From the NCBI RefSeq assembly GCF_900107925.1, contig NZ_FNUJ01000007.1, positions 620,001 to 684,000 on the forward strand: a stretch of DNA of 64,000 bases. The letters run 5' to 3'. Position numbers and translations under genes: made by a program. Numbering within the stretch: position 1 is the stretch's first letter; each line of letters starts with the position of its first letter. The notes under the pieces are model-generated. The model was not told where the DNA came from, ran no database searches, and saw only the letters and a list, made by a program, of their open reading frames with translations. Of the stretch, positions 33,101 to 46,195 are shown in pieces. This DNA comes from Amycolatopsis pretoriensis (GTDB taxonomy: Bacteria; Actinomycetota; Actinomycetes; Mycobacteriales; Pseudonocardiaceae).

Positions 33101-33658
33101 CTAGACCCGGGGTTCGCCGCTGCGCGGCCCGAGCCGCCGAGGCCTGGGCGAGGGCGCCGCACCCGAACGCTCGGCCGGCCGCGGCGAAGGTGACTTCCGA
33201 GGCCGCGGCGAGGGCACCTCACGAGCCACCGCCGGCTCCTCCGGAGCTTCGTCCTCGTCCGCCGCCCGGGTCCGCCCGATGCGGCCGCCGACGAACAACC
33301 CCAGCCCCGCCGGCACCAGCACCAGCAACGCCGAAAACGCCGCCCCGCCGGTCAGCGCCCCGCCCAGCTCGGACACGCCCGTCTGGTCGACGAAAACCGC
33401 CCGTCCGACGACGTACAGGATTCCCGACACCACGCCCGCCACGAGCGCCGCGATGAACCACGCGCGGCCGCGGTCGGGGAGGCCGCGCCAGCCGTCCAGG
33501 GCGCTCCACAGCGCGGCCGCTCCCACCAGGACCGCCAGGGCCACCGAGGTCATCAGCGTCTGGTCCGTCGGGTGGTAGACGGCGTACTTGGCCAGCAGCG
33601 TCAGCGCCACGCCGTGCAGCAGCGCCATCCCGAGACCGCGGATCACCCAAGCGCTCAT
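33101..33658 (-). CDS. Four-helix membrane protein, B-4DMT transporter-like
   Basis: 185 aa. Four membrane helices in the first about 125 residues (GLGMALLHGVALTLLAKYAVY, TSVALAVLVGAAALWSAL, WFIAALVAGVVSGILYVV, FSALLVLVPAGLGLFVGGRIG) resemble the actinobacterial B-4DMT family. The cytoplasmic tail is charged, with repeated Pro-Arg motifs (SPRPRKSPSPRP, SPRPRR). ATG at 33658. It is divergent from the Xaa-Pro peptidase gene and converges with the lipoprotein gene. Transport substrate unknown. Confidence 0.78.
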   Translation of the reverse strand: MSAWVIRGLGMALLHGVALTLLAKYAVYHPTDQTLMTSVALAVLVGAAALWSALDGWRGLPDRGRAWFIAALVAGVVSGILYVVGRAVFVDQTGVSELGGALTGGAAFSALLVLVPAGLGLFVGGRIGRTRAADEDEAPEEPAVAREVPSPRPRKSPSPRPAERSGAAPSPRPRRLGPRSGEPRV

Positions 33659-33721
33659 CCTGCGGAGTGTAGGCCAGGTTACTGACGAGTTGCCCAGCAC
33701 GCGCCCACTAGGCTGGGAGCC

Positions 33722-34810
33722 GTGCCTGAAACCCATGGACGACGCCGGGCGGCGCTGCGCGGGCTTCTGACCGAAGCCGGCCTGGACGCGCTGCTGGTCA
33801 CCGATCTGCTCAACATCCGCTACCTCACCGGGTTCACCGGCTCGAACGCCGCCGTGCTGCTGCACGCCGAGGGTGACGCCAAGACGCTCTTCTGCACCGA
33901 CGGCCGCTACACGACCCAGTCGACCGCCGAGGTGCCCGACCTCGACACGGTCGTCGACCGGGCCAGCGCCGCCGCCCTCGTCGCCAAGGCCGCGAAGGAC
34001 GCCAAGACCTACGGCCGCGTCGGCTTCGAGAGCCAGCACGTCAGCGTCGAAGAGTACGAGTCGCTCCGTGAAAAGGTGCAGCTAGAACGCACCCCCGGCC
34101 TGGTCGAGCGGCTGCGCCTGGTCAAGGACGAAGCCGAGGTCGACGCGCTGCGCCAGGCGTGCGCCGCCGCCGACCGGGCGCTCGACGACCTGCTCGCCGC
34201 CGGCGGCCTGCGGCCCGGGCGGACCGAGCTGGACATCGCCCGTGACCTGGAGAACCGGATGCTGGAGCACGGTTCGAAGGAGCCCAGCTTCGCCTCCATC
34301 ATCGCCGCCGGCGCGCACTCGGCCATCCCGCACCACCAGCCGACGCACGCCGAGCTCAAGCGCGGCGACTTCGTGAAGATGGACTTCGGCGCCACGGTCG
34401 ACGGCTACCACTCCGACATGACCCGCACCTTCGTCCTCGGCGAGCCCGCGGACTGGCAGCGGGAGGTGTACGACCTCGTGCACGCCGCCCAGGCGGCCGG
34501 CGTCGACGCCGTCGTGCCGGGCGCCGAGGTGTCCGATGTGGACGCCGCGGCGCGGAAGGTGATCGCGGACGCGGGCCACGGCGAGCACTTCGCGCACGGG
34601 CTCGGGCACGGCGTCGGCCTGCAGATCCACGAGGCGCCCAGCTTCGCCGCCACGGGCGTCGGTACACTGTCCGCCGGTATGGCGGTCACCGTCGAGCCCG
34701 GCGTCTACCTCGCGGGGCGCGGTGGCGTGCGCATCGAGGACACGCTCGTCGTGCGGGCTGGGGAGCCCGAACTCCTCACCCTGAGCACCAAGAACCTCGT
34801 GGTCGTCTGA
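33722..34810 (+). CDS. M24 family aminopeptidase P / Xaa-Pro peptidase
   Basis: 362-aa dimetal peptidase that removes residues next to proline. The N-terminal creatinase-like domain (LLVTDLLNIRYLTGFTGSNA) precedes the pita-bread domain with the five metal ligands: Asp in KMDFGATVDGYHSD, Asp in SDMTRTFV, His in AHGLGHGVGLQIHE, Glu in TVEPGVYLAG and Glu in GGVRIEDTL. GTG at 33722. In actinobacteria this gene regularly precedes efp, as here (44-base gap), and is often called pepQ or papA2. Confidence 0.93.
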   Translation: MPETHGRRRAALRGLLTEAGLDALLVTDLLNIRYLTGFTGSNAAVLLHAEGDAKTLFCTDGRYTTQSTAEVPDLDTVVDRASAAALVAKAAKDAKTYGRVGFESQHVSVEEYESLREKVQLERTPGLVERLRLVKDEAEVDALRQACAAADRALDDLLAAGGLRPGRTELDIARDLENRMLEHGSKEPSFASIIAAGAHSAIPHHQPTHAELKRGDFVKMDFGATVDGYHSDMTRTFVLGEPADWQREVYDLVHAAQAAGVDAVVPGAEVSDVDAAARKVIADAGHGEHFAHGLGHGVGLQIHEAPSFAATGVGTLSAGMAVTVEPGVYLAGRGGVRIEDTLVVRAGEPELLTLSTKNLVVV

Positions 34811-34853
34811 CAGCGGCCGCGAACCGTAGATCGACACAGGAGACTGCAAGCTC

Positions 34854-35417
34854 GTGGCCACGACCAACGACCTGAAGAACGGGCTCGTCCTCAACCTGGA
34901 CGGCCAGCTCTGGACCGTCACCGCGTTCCAGCACGTCAAGCCGGGCAAGGGCGGCGCCTTCGTGCGCACGACGCTCAAGCACGTGCTCACCGGCAAGGTG
35001 GTCGACAAGACGTTCAACGCGGGCACGAAGGTCGAGACGGCCACGGTGGACCGCCGGAACATGACCTACCTGTACAAGGACGGCCAGGACTTCGTGTTCA
35101 TGGACGGCGACACCTACGACCAGATCACGGTGCTGGCCGCGGTCGTCGGCGACAACGCCAACTACATGCTCGAGAACACCGAGGTCCAGGTCGCGGTGCA
35201 CGAGAACGAGGCGCTCTACATCGAGCTCCCGACCTCGGTCGAGATCGTCATCCAGCACACCGACCCGGGCCTGCAGGGCGACCGCTCCACCGGCGGCACC
35301 AAGCCGGCGACGCTGGAGACCGGCGCGGAGATCCAGGTCCCGCTGTTCCTGTCCACCGGCGAGAAGATCAAGGTCGACACCCGCGACGGCCGTTACCTGG
35401 GCCGCGTCTCCAACTGA
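34854..35417 (+). CDS. efp: Elongation factor P
   Basis: 187-aa translation factor that rescues ribosomes stalled at polyproline. Three beta-barrel domains; the loop that reaches the peptidyl centre carries Lys32 in VKPGKGGAFVR, which may be unmodified or modified as in other actinobacteria. C-terminal signature LSTGEKIKVDTRDGRYLGRV. GTG start with AGGAGA upstream. The stop overlaps the nusB start by one base. Note that the window encodes Pro-rich proteins such as MltG whose translation would need EF-P (inference). Confidence 0.98.
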   Translation: MATTNDLKNGLVLNLDGQLWTVTAFQHVKPGKGGAFVRTTLKHVLTGKVVDKTFNAGTKVETATVDRRNMTYLYKDGQDFVFMDGDTYDQITVLAAVVGDNANYMLENTEVQVAVHENEALYIELPTSVEIVIQHTDPGLQGDRSTGGTKPATLETGAEIQVPLFLSTGEKIKVDTRDGRYLGRVSN

Positions 35418-35872
35418 TGCCCACTTCGAAGCCCCACCCCAACCGCGGCGGCGCGATCAGCCGGCGGCAGGCGCGCCGTCGCGCGGTGGAGATGCTGTAC
35501 GAGGCCGCGCAGCGCGACACCGACGCGGTGACGCTGCTGGCCGACCGCGTCGGCGCGACCGAGGTCGACCCGATCGCGGACTACACGATCAGCCTGGTCG
35601 AGGGCGTGACCGGCCGGAAGACGCAGATCGACGAGCTGCTGGCCGAGCACGCGCAGGGCTGGACCCTGGAGCGGATGCCGAAGGTCGACCTCGCGGTGCT
35701 GCGGGTCGGTGTCTACGAGCTGCTCTGGGCCGAGGACGTGCCGGACCCGGTGGCGATCGACGAGGCCGTGGGCCTCGCGAAGGAACTGTCCACGGACGAT
35801 TCACCGCGGTTCGTCAACGGCGTGCTGGGCCGGATCGGCACGATCGCCGATCGCCTCCGCGCCGTTCTCTAG
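35417..35872 (+). CDS. nusB: Transcription antitermination protein NusB
   Basis: 151-aa all-helical protein that binds boxA RNA with NusE (S10) during rRNA transcription. Signatures RRQARRRAVEMLYEAAQRD, VEGVTGRKTQIDELL and DVPDPVAIDEAVGLAKELSTDDSPRFVNGVLG. ATG shares its first base with the efp stop. A strong hairpin (35898-35938) follows. Confidence 0.97.
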   Translation: MPTSKPHPNRGGAISRRQARRRAVEMLYEAAQRDTDAVTLLADRVGATEVDPIADYTISLVEGVTGRKTQIDELLAEHAQGWTLERMPKVDLAVLRVGVYELLWAEDVPDPVAIDEAVGLAKELSTDDSPRFVNGVLGRIGTIADRLRAVL

Positions 35873-35897
35873 GCCTGCTGCGAGCCCCCCGACGAGT

Positions 35898-35938
35898 CAG
35901 TGAGCGTCTCCGGTGCCCCCACCGGGGGACGCTCACTG
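35898..35938. terminator. Hairpin between nusB and bldD
   Basis: An 11-base stem (35898-35908 with 35928-35938) continues, after a small internal loop, with CCGGTG/CACCGG (35910-35915, 35920-35925). It lies between convergent genes and probably serves both. Confidence 0.75.
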
Positions 35939-35961
35939 CGTCGGCACAGCAACACCCGGAA

Positions 35962-36450
35962 TCAGTCCTCCTTGGAAGGACGCGCCTCCGGCGGGAGCAC
36001 ACCCCAGTCGATGAGCTGCTCGGTCAGCTCGCCCGGGGTCATGTCGTAGATGATCGCCAGGGACCGCAGGTCCTCGGTGCGGATCGAGAGCACCTTGCCG
36101 TTGTAGTCGCCGCGCTGGCTCTGGATCGTCGCCGCGTAGCGGGCCAGCGGGCCCACCTTTTCGGCAGGCAGCTGCTGCAGGCGCTCGAGGTTGATCACGA
36201 TCTTGGTGGCGGGCTCCGCACCGGAGGGGACCCGGCCCTCGGGCAGCAGCTCGACCACCGGCACGCCGTAGAAGTCGGCCAGCTCGGCCAGCTTCTGCAC
36301 GGTGACGGCACGGTCGCCACGCTCGTACGAGCCGACGACGACGGCCTTCCAGCGCCCACCGGACTTCTGCTCGACCCCGTGCAGGGACAGGCCCTGCTGC
36401 TGGCGGATCCCGCGGAGCTTGGCCCCGAGCGCCTTGGCGTAATCGCCCAT
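35962..36450 (-). CDS. bldD: BldD, c-di-GMP-responsive developmental regulator
   Basis: 162-aa repressor. The N-terminal XRE-type domain reads AKLRGIRQQQGLSLHGVE and KAVVVGSYERGDRAVTVQKLAELADFYGVPV, essentially the streptomycete BldD sequence. The C-terminal domain holds the cyclic-di-GMP signature RxD-x8-RxxD intact as R113-G-D115 ... R124-TE-D127, so ligand-driven dimerisation is expected. It would repress sporulation and development genes during vegetative growth. A BldD box lies 67-81 bases upstream of its ATG, pointing to autoregulation. The nusB-bldD-pyrR neighbourhood is conserved in sporulating actinobacteria. Confidence 0.96.
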   Translation of the reverse strand: MGDYAKALGAKLRGIRQQQGLSLHGVEQKSGGRWKAVVVGSYERGDRAVTVQKLAELADFYGVPVVELLPEGRVPSGAEPATKIVINLERLQQLPAEKVGPLARYAATIQSQRGDYNGKVLSIRTEDLRSLAIIYDMTPGELTEQLIDWGVLPPEARPSKED

Positions 36451-36516
36451 CTGGTCGTTCTCCGTTCTCCACCCCCTCCCGGTCGGGGTGACCGGTCCAG
36501 GGGACTCTTCGAGTCG

Positions 36517-36531
36517 AATACTCAGAGTAAT
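36517..36531. promoter_or_regulatory. BldD-box upstream of bldD
   Basis: AATACTCAGAGTAAT matches 14 of 15 positions of the published BldD consensus NTNACNC(A/T)GNGTNAN. A weaker copy, GTTACGCATTGTTGT (36533-36547), follows directly, giving a tandem arrangement. Located in the bldD/pyrR divergent region, so it may affect both. Confidence 0.75.
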
Positions 36532-36655
36532 GGTTACGCATTGTTGTCACCAGGTCAAGCAGGAGCTTGCCGCGAATCACGCCACACCACCCGTAAGACT
36601 GAGCAAAGTGCCTGCTACTGTCGGTGCGAAAGCCCCGACCAGCAGGGGAACAGAC

Positions 36656-36692
36656 GTCCTTTAAGGACCCGTCCGGTGAGGCGGGGAAGGAG
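36656..36692 (+). promoter_or_regulatory. PyrR-binding RNA leader of the pyrimidine operon
   Basis: GTCCTTTAAGGAC forms a small hairpin (arms 36656-36659 and 36665-36668). It is followed by TCCGGTGAGG (36672-36681), which fits the PyrR recognition core UCCNGNGAGG. The ribosome site GGGGAAGGAG (36683-36692) pairs partly with the CCGTCC side. PyrR with UMP bound would hold this site closed, consistent with translational control in mycobacteria. Confidence 0.8.
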
Positions 36693-36698
36693 TCCGAA

Positions 36699-37297
36699 GT
36701 GTCGTCACGTCCGCGTGGCGCGGCTGGTTCGGCCGGGGAGCGCGAGCTCCTGACGGCCGGCGATGTCGCGCGCACGATCGCCCGAATGGCCCATCAGGTC
36801 ATCGAAAAGACCGCGAACGGTGCGGAGAGCACTACCCCGCCCGTGTTGCTCGGGATCCCCAGCCGCGGCACTCCGCTCGCGGCCCGCCTGGCCGACAAGA
36901 TCGGCGAGTTCTCCGGGGTCCGCCCGCCGACCGGCGCCCTCGACGTCACCCTCTACCGGGACGACCTCCGCCGCCGCCCGCCGCGCGCGCTCGAACAGAC
37001 GCAGCTGCCGCCGGACGGCATCGACGACCGGGTGGTGATCCTGGTCGACGACGTCCTCTTCTCCGGCCGCACGATCCGGGCCGCGCTCGATGCCCTCCGT
37101 GATCACGGCCGCCCCCGCGCGGTGCAGCTGGCCGTCCTGGTCGACCGCGGCCACCGTGAGCTGCCGATCCGCGCCGACTACGTGGGCAAGAACGTGCCGA
37201 CCGCCCGCACCGAGGGTGTGTCGGTCCTGCTGGCCGAGATCGACGGCCGTGACGCGGTGCTGCTCCGCGCCGCGGCGGAAGCACCGGGAGAAGAGTC

Positions 37298-37301
<4 letters not shown>
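36699..37301 (+). CDS. pyrR: PyrR, pyrimidine operon regulator / uracil phosphoribosyltransferase
   Basis: 200 aa, GTG start 6 bases after GGAG. A PRTase-fold RNA-binding protein that senses UMP/UTP versus PRPP. PRPP motif VVILVDDVLFSGRTIRAAL; LLGIPSRGTPLAARL near the N-terminus; DVTLYRDDL; and the basic RNA-binding face with RRPPRAL. It has an N-terminal extension of about 20 residues rich in Ser/Arg/Gly. First gene of the pyr operon, coupled to pyrB by TTGA overlap. Its own leader carries the target RNA, so it autoregulates. Confidence 0.96.
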
Positions 37302-38226
<925 letters not shown>

Positions 38227-38230
<4 letters not shown>

Positions 38231-39513
38231 GCACGGTGATCAAGGGCGCCCGCCCCTACGGCGAAGGCGACCCGGTCGACGTCCTGATCGAGGACGGGGT
38301 GATCACCGGGATCGGCACTGTCCAAGCACCCGAGGACGCCGAAGTCATCGAGGCGAACGGTCAAGTGCTGCTGCCGGGCTTCGTCGACCTGCACACCCAC
38401 CTGCGCGAACCCGGCCGCGAGGACACCGAGACGATCGACACCGGCTCGGCCGCGGCGGCGCTCGGCGGCTACACCGCGGTGTTCGCCATGGCCAACACCG
38501 ACCCGGTCGCCGACAACGCCGTGATCGTCGACCACGTGTGGCGGCGCGGGCAGGAGGTCGGCCTGGTCGACGTCCACCCGGTCGGCGCGGTCACCGTCGG
38601 GCTCAAGGGCGAGAAGCTCGCCGAGTTGGGCACGATGGCGAACTCGCAGGCTCGGGTCAAGGTGTTCTCCGACGACGGCCTCTGCGTCGCCGACCCGCTG
38701 TTGATGCGCCGCGCGCTGGAGTACTCGACCGCGCTCGACGTCGTCATCGCGCAGCACGCCGAGGAGCCGCGGCTGACCGTCGGCGCCCAGGCGCACGAGG
38801 GCGAGCGCGCGGCCCGGCTCGGCTACACCGGCTGGCCGGCCGCCGCGGAAGAGTCCATCGTGGCCCGTGACTGTCTCCTGGCGCTGCACGCCAACGCGCG
38901 GCTGCACGTCTGCCACGTGTCCACTTCGGGCACGGCGGACGTCCTGGCCTGGGCGAAGGACCGCGGCACCAAGGTGTCGGCCGAGGTCACGCCGCACCAC
39001 CTGCTGCTGACCGACGAGCGCCTGGCCACCTACGACCCGGTCAACAAGGTGAACCCGCCGCTGCGCACGGAATCCGACGCCGAGAAGCTGCGGACCGCGC
39101 TGGCCGAAGGCGTCATCGACTGCGTCGCCACCGACCACGCCCCGCACGCGGTGCAGGACAAGGACACCGAGTGGACCGCGGCCCGGCCGGGCATGCTCGG
39201 GCTGCAGACGGCACTGTCCATCGTGGCCGAGACCATGGTCCGCACCGGCCTGCTCGACTGGCGCGGCGTCGCCCGCGTCATGAGCGAGCGCCCCGCCGAG
39301 ATCGGCAACCTGGCCGACCAGGGCCGCCCGATCGCGGTCGGCGAGCCCGCGAACCTGACGCTCGTCGACCCGGACGCCGAGTGGACGGTCCGGGGCGCGG
39401 AGCTCGCCAGCATCGCCGCCAACACCCCGTACGAGGGAATGCGGCTCCCCGGTGTGGTGACCGCGACGCTGCTGCGCGGGCGGCTCACCGCGCGGGACGG
39501 GAAGGTCTGCTGA
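38227..39513 (+). CDS. pyrC: Dihydroorotase, class I
   Basis: 428 aa. Zinc hydrolase forming dihydroorotate. Metal ligands in VDLHTHLREPG and in TDHAPHAVQDKD; further His in VIAQHAEE and LHVCHVST; VTPHHLLLTDE is typical of class I. GTG start coupled to pyrB; the stop shares a base with the next ATG. In class I systems PyrC often associates with PyrB, consistent with adjacency. Confidence 0.97.
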
Positions 39514-40007
39514 TGGAACGCCTTTGGCTGGTGCTGGCGATCGTCGCCTTCTTCCTGCTCTGCCTGTGGGGCATGTACGTCGGCTGGCGGCGCAAGGCGC
39601 GCTCGCAGAGCGTGCGGGTGCCGCCGTTCCCCGCCATCCCCGACGGCCTCGGTGACGCGCTGCTGGAGTCCACCGGCGTCTACGTCGCCACGACGTTCGC
39701 GGGGGAGTGGCAGAACCGGGTCGTCACCCGCGGCGCGGGCCTGCGCACCGGCGCGGTCCTGCGGCTGCACGACGGCGGGATCGCGGTGGAACGCGGGGGA
39801 GCGCCCGACTTCTGGATCCCGCGCGACGCCGTCACCGGGGTCCGCCGCGACTCGAAGATCGCCGGGAAGGTGATGGGCACGGACGCACTGCTCGTCCTCA
39901 CCTGGCGGGCCGGCGAAACCGAGCTCGACACCGGCTTCCGCGGCGACGAACTCGACGACTATCCACAGTGGATCGAACAGCTCAAGATCAAGGGAGGTGC
40001 CCAGTGA
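39513..40007 (+). CDS. Conserved membrane protein between pyrC and carA (PH-like domain)
   Basis: 164 aa. One N-terminal membrane helix (about 5-25, LVLAIVAFFLLCLWGMYVGW) followed by a basic linker and a soluble beta-rich domain (VYVATTFAGEWQNRVVTRGAGLR ... FWIPRDAVTGVRRDS) resembling bacterial PH-like domains. A gene of this type stands at the same place in streptomycete pyr operons. ATG overlaps the pyrC stop, and its own stop overlaps carA. Role unknown; its conserved position suggests a link to pyrimidine metabolism or simply operon inheritance. Confidence 0.85.
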   Translation: MERLWLVLAIVAFFLLCLWGMYVGWRRKARSQSVRVPPFPAIPDGLGDALLESTGVYVATTFAGEWQNRVVTRGAGLRTGAVLRLHDGGIAVERGGAPDFWIPRDAVTGVRRDSKIAGKVMGTDALLVLTWRAGETELDTGFRGDELDDYPQWIEQLKIKGGAQ

Positions 40008-41125
40008 ACGCGCGCGCTCAGGCCGCACTGGTACTCGAAGACGGCCGGGTGTTCCGCGGCGCCGCCTACGGCGCACAGGGGCGGAGCCTCGGCGAAGCGG
40101 TGTTCTGCACCGGCATGACCGGCTACCAGGAGACGCTCACCGACCCGTCCTACCACGGGCAGATCGTGGTGCAGACCGCGCCGCAGATCGGCAACACCGG
40201 CTGGAACGACGAGGACGACGAGTCCTCGAAGATCTGGGTCAACGGCTACGTGGTGCGCGACCCCGCGCGCACGCCGTCCAACTGGCGCTCTCGCCGGACG
40301 CTGGACGAAGAGCTGGTGAACCAGGGCATCGTCGGCATCGCCGAGGTCGACACCCGCTCGCTTACGCGGCACCTGCGCGAGCTCGGCGCGATGCGCGCCG
40401 GCGTCTTCTCCGGCGACGCGCTGGGCACCGTCGACGAGATGGTCGCCGAGGTGCTGGCGAGCCCGAAGATGGAGGGCGCCGACCTGGCCGGCCAGGTCAC
40501 CACGCCTCGCCCCTACGTGATCTCGCCTTCCGGTGAGACGCGCTTCCGGGTGGTCGCGCTCGACCTGGGCATCAAGTCCAACACCCCGCGCCAGATGGTC
40601 CAGCGCGGCATCGAGGTGCACGTCCTGCCCTCGACGTCGACCTTGGACGAGCTGCTGGCGATCGAGCCGGACGGCGTGTTCCTGTCCAACGGCCCGGGCG
40701 ACCCGGCCACCACGGTGCACGCCACCGAGCTGACCAAGCAGGTCCTCGGCCGCGAGATCCCGCTGTTCGGCATCTGCTTCGGCAACCAGGTCCTCGGCCG
40801 CGCGCTCGGCCTGGGGACGTACAAGATGCGCTACGGCCACCGCGGCATCAACATCCCGGTGATCGACGTCGCCACGAAGTCCGTGGCGATCACGGCCCAG
40901 AACCACGGGTTCGCACTGGAAGGCGAGCCAGGGCAGCGCTTCGAGTCGCCCTTCGGCGCGGCTCAGGTCAGCCACTACTGCGCCAACGACGGCGCGGTCG
41001 AGGGCCTGCGGGCCTTCGACGTCCCGGCGTTCTCGGTCCAGTACCACCCCGAAGCCGCGGCCGGCCCGCACGACGCGGCCCCCCTGTTCGACGATTTCGT
41101 TTCGCTCATGGAGAAGCGGTCGTGA
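40004..41125 (+). CDS. carA: Carbamoyl-phosphate synthase small (glutaminase) subunit
   Basis: 373 aa. Releases ammonia from glutamine for CarB. N-terminal CPSase_sm domain (LVLEDGRVFRGAAYGA, FCTGMTGYQETLTDPSY) and a class I glutamine amidotransferase domain with nucleophile Cys in LFGICFGNQVLGRALG, oxyanion LSNGPGDP, and VQYHPEAAAGPHD with catalytic His and Glu. GTG start. Unusually, the next gene is not carB: a two-gene ATPase/TOPRIM-like cassette starts in its stop codon (GTGA). Confidence 0.97.
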   Translation: MNARAQAALVLEDGRVFRGAAYGAQGRSLGEAVFCTGMTGYQETLTDPSYHGQIVVQTAPQIGNTGWNDEDDESSKIWVNGYVVRDPARTPSNWRSRRTLDEELVNQGIVGIAEVDTRSLTRHLRELGAMRAGVFSGDALGTVDEMVAEVLASPKMEGADLAGQVTTPRPYVISPSGETRFRVVALDLGIKSNTPRQMVQRGIEVHVLPSTSTLDELLAIEPDGVFLSNGPGDPATTVHATELTKQVLGREIPLFGICFGNQVLGRALGLGTYKMRYGHRGINIPVIDVATKSVAITAQNHGFALEGEPGQRFESPFGAAQVSHYCANDGAVEGLRAFDVPAFSVQYHPEAAAGPHDAAPLFDDFVSLMEKRS

Positions 41126-42288
41126 GTCTCACGACCGGCATCGAGCGGCTCCGGATCCGGAACTTCCGGGTACTCCGGGACGTCGAGCTGGACGGCCTCA
41201 CGCCGGTGACGGCGCTGCTCGGGCCGAACGGGAGCGGGAAGTCGACCGTGTTCGACGCGCTGGACTTCCTCTCCGAGTCGTTTCGAGTCGGGCTGCGCTC
41301 GGCATGGGACCGTCGCGGGGGTGCCGCCGAAATCGTCACGCACGGCGCAGCCGGGCCGGTCGAGATCGAGGTGATCTGCCGGATTGTGAACTCGGTTGGT
41401 GGGTATCGGCTCGTCATCGAGCACAATGATGACGAGCCGATGGTCCGCGAAGAGAAGCTGACTTGGCAGCCGGAGGGTGCGGAGGCTCCTTACGACCTCC
41501 TGCACTTCCGGCAAGGGGTGGGCGGAGTCGCCCGTGCCGGAGCGTGGGAACTCATCGAGCTGGCCGGGCCCGATCTGCTCGGTGTGAGTGTGGTCAGCCA
41601 ACTGGCCAGAGATGCCGAAATCCGTAGGTTCCACCGATTCATGATCGGAGTCGGCCTCTCGGATCTGAGCCTCGATGCGATGCGTAAAGGCGCTAAGGAT
41701 GACAAGACCTTCCGGCTGAAGCCGGAAGGCCAGAACCTCGGCGCCGTTATCCGGCAGCTACGCGGGTCCTCCCGCGAGTGGGAGGGCATCCGGGCTTCTC
41801 TGCGCAGGTATGTGCCGGGATTCGATGACATCGAACCCCTGCGGCAGGGCGACGGAGCCTGGATCGTCCGCCTACGCGAGCAGGGTTCGGAAGAGCTCAT
41901 CGCCCCGGAGAACATCTCCGACGGAACACTTCAGCTGCTCGGCTATCTGGTCGCGCTCCAGAGTGATACCTCAGTGTTGCTGGTCGAAGAGCCGGAAAAG
42001 CAGGTTCACCCGAGACTGCACTACCGACTCGCCGAGGACATGCGAGGTGCGGAAGCCGGCGGCCAGTTCATGGTTGCCACACATGCGCCTGAGTTCGTCG
42101 ACGCTCTGCACCCGGACGAGGTCTGGATGCTGTTTCGCGACGAGTCCGGCTTCGCTCAGGCTCGGCGAGCGGCGGACATCCCCCAGCTGATGGCCATGGT
42201 CGACAGCGGAGGACTGCTGGGAAGTCTCTGGACCGAGGGGTTCTTCGGCATCGGTGATCCCCTCGACCGGCCGGGGCGGCCACAGTGA
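41122..42288 (+). CDS. AAA/ABC-type ATPase of the OLD/RecF-like class, defence-associated candidate
   Basis: 388 aa. RecF/SMC-head type ATPase: IERLRIRNFRVLRDVELDGL opening, Walker A GPNGSGKS (34-41), ABC-like signature ISDGT (265-269), Walker B SVLLVEEPE (284-292) and H-loop VATHAPE (His321). No coiled coil and no C-terminal TOPRIM domain; the protein ends about 65 residues after the H-loop, so the effector is likely the next gene. Hand-counted GC in sampled 60-base lines is 57-58 percent versus 73 in carB, so it looks transferred. GTG start inside the carA stop; coupled to the DUF4276 gene. Similar ATPase plus TOPRIM-like pairs (OLD, PARIS, RloAB/AbiL) act against phages. Confidence 0.88.
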   Translation: MSLTTGIERLRIRNFRVLRDVELDGLTPVTALLGPNGSGKSTVFDALDFLSESFRVGLRSAWDRRGGAAEIVTHGAAGPVEIEVICRIVNSVGGYRLVIEHNDDEPMVREEKLTWQPEGAEAPYDLLHFRQGVGGVARAGAWELIELAGPDLLGVSVVSQLARDAEIRRFHRFMIGVGLSDLSLDAMRKGAKDDKTFRLKPEGQNLGAVIRQLRGSSREWEGIRASLRRYVPGFDDIEPLRQGDGAWIVRLREQGSEELIAPENISDGTLQLLGYLVALQSDTSVLLVEEPEKQVHPRLHYRLAEDMRGAEAGGQFMVATHAPEFVDALHPDEVWMLFRDESGFAQARRAADIPQLMAMVDSGGLLGSLWTEGFFGIGDPLDRPGRPQ

Positions 42289-42880
42289 TCCACGTCGAGA
42301 TCCTGGTGGAGGAGCCTTCGGCGGAAGCAGTGTTGAAGACGCTGGTTCCGAAGATCGTCGGTGAGGACGTGTCCTTCGCCGTCCGGCGCTTTCAAGGCAA
42401 GCAGGATCTGCTGAAGCGGTTGCCCGGAATTCTGCGCGGGTTCGCGGCCAGGATCGCGTGGGAGGCGCTTCGGGTCGTCGTGCTCATCGATCGGGACGCC
42501 CAGGACTGCCGGGAACTCAAGCGCCATCTCGTCGCGGCGAGTGAGGAAGCGGGACTCCCATCCGAGTTCGTCCTGCATCGCGTGGTGATCGACGAGCTGG
42601 AGTCCTGGTTTCTCGGCGACGTCCCGGCCCTGTGCGAGGCATACGACAGGGTTCCGAAGGATTTGGCCAAACAAGCGCGCTACCGCGATCCCGACGACAC
42701 CGGTAAGGCGTCGCGTGCGCTGGAGGACCTCCTCCGGTCCAAGGGATACCTCCGCGACCGCTTGCCGAAGGTGGCAGCAGCTGAGGCGATCGCGCCCCAC
42801 ATGGACATCGAGAACAACCGATCCAAAAGCTTTCAGGTCTTCCGCGACGGCTTGCGGCGCCTGGTGAAAGAAGGAAACTG

Positions 42881-42881
<1 letters not shown>
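42285..42881 (+). CDS. DUF4276 family protein, TOPRIM-like effector candidate
   Basis: 198 aa. The first strand ends in LVEEPSAE (Glu9/Glu10), a second strand ends in VVVLIDRDAQD (Asp69, Asp71), matching the E...DxD metal pattern of TOPRIM nucleases; the family usually reads LVEGxTE, so the Gly-to-Glu change is notable. Conserved DELESWFL (103-110) and NRSKSF (178-183) identify DUF4276. GTG overlaps the ATPase stop; its own stop overlaps the carB ATG. Probably the nuclease or effector of a two-protein system controlled by the ATPase (inference). Lower GC than carA/carB (63 percent in one sampled line). Confidence 0.85.
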
Positions 42882-46191
<3,310 letters not shown>

Positions 46192-46195
<4 letters not shown>

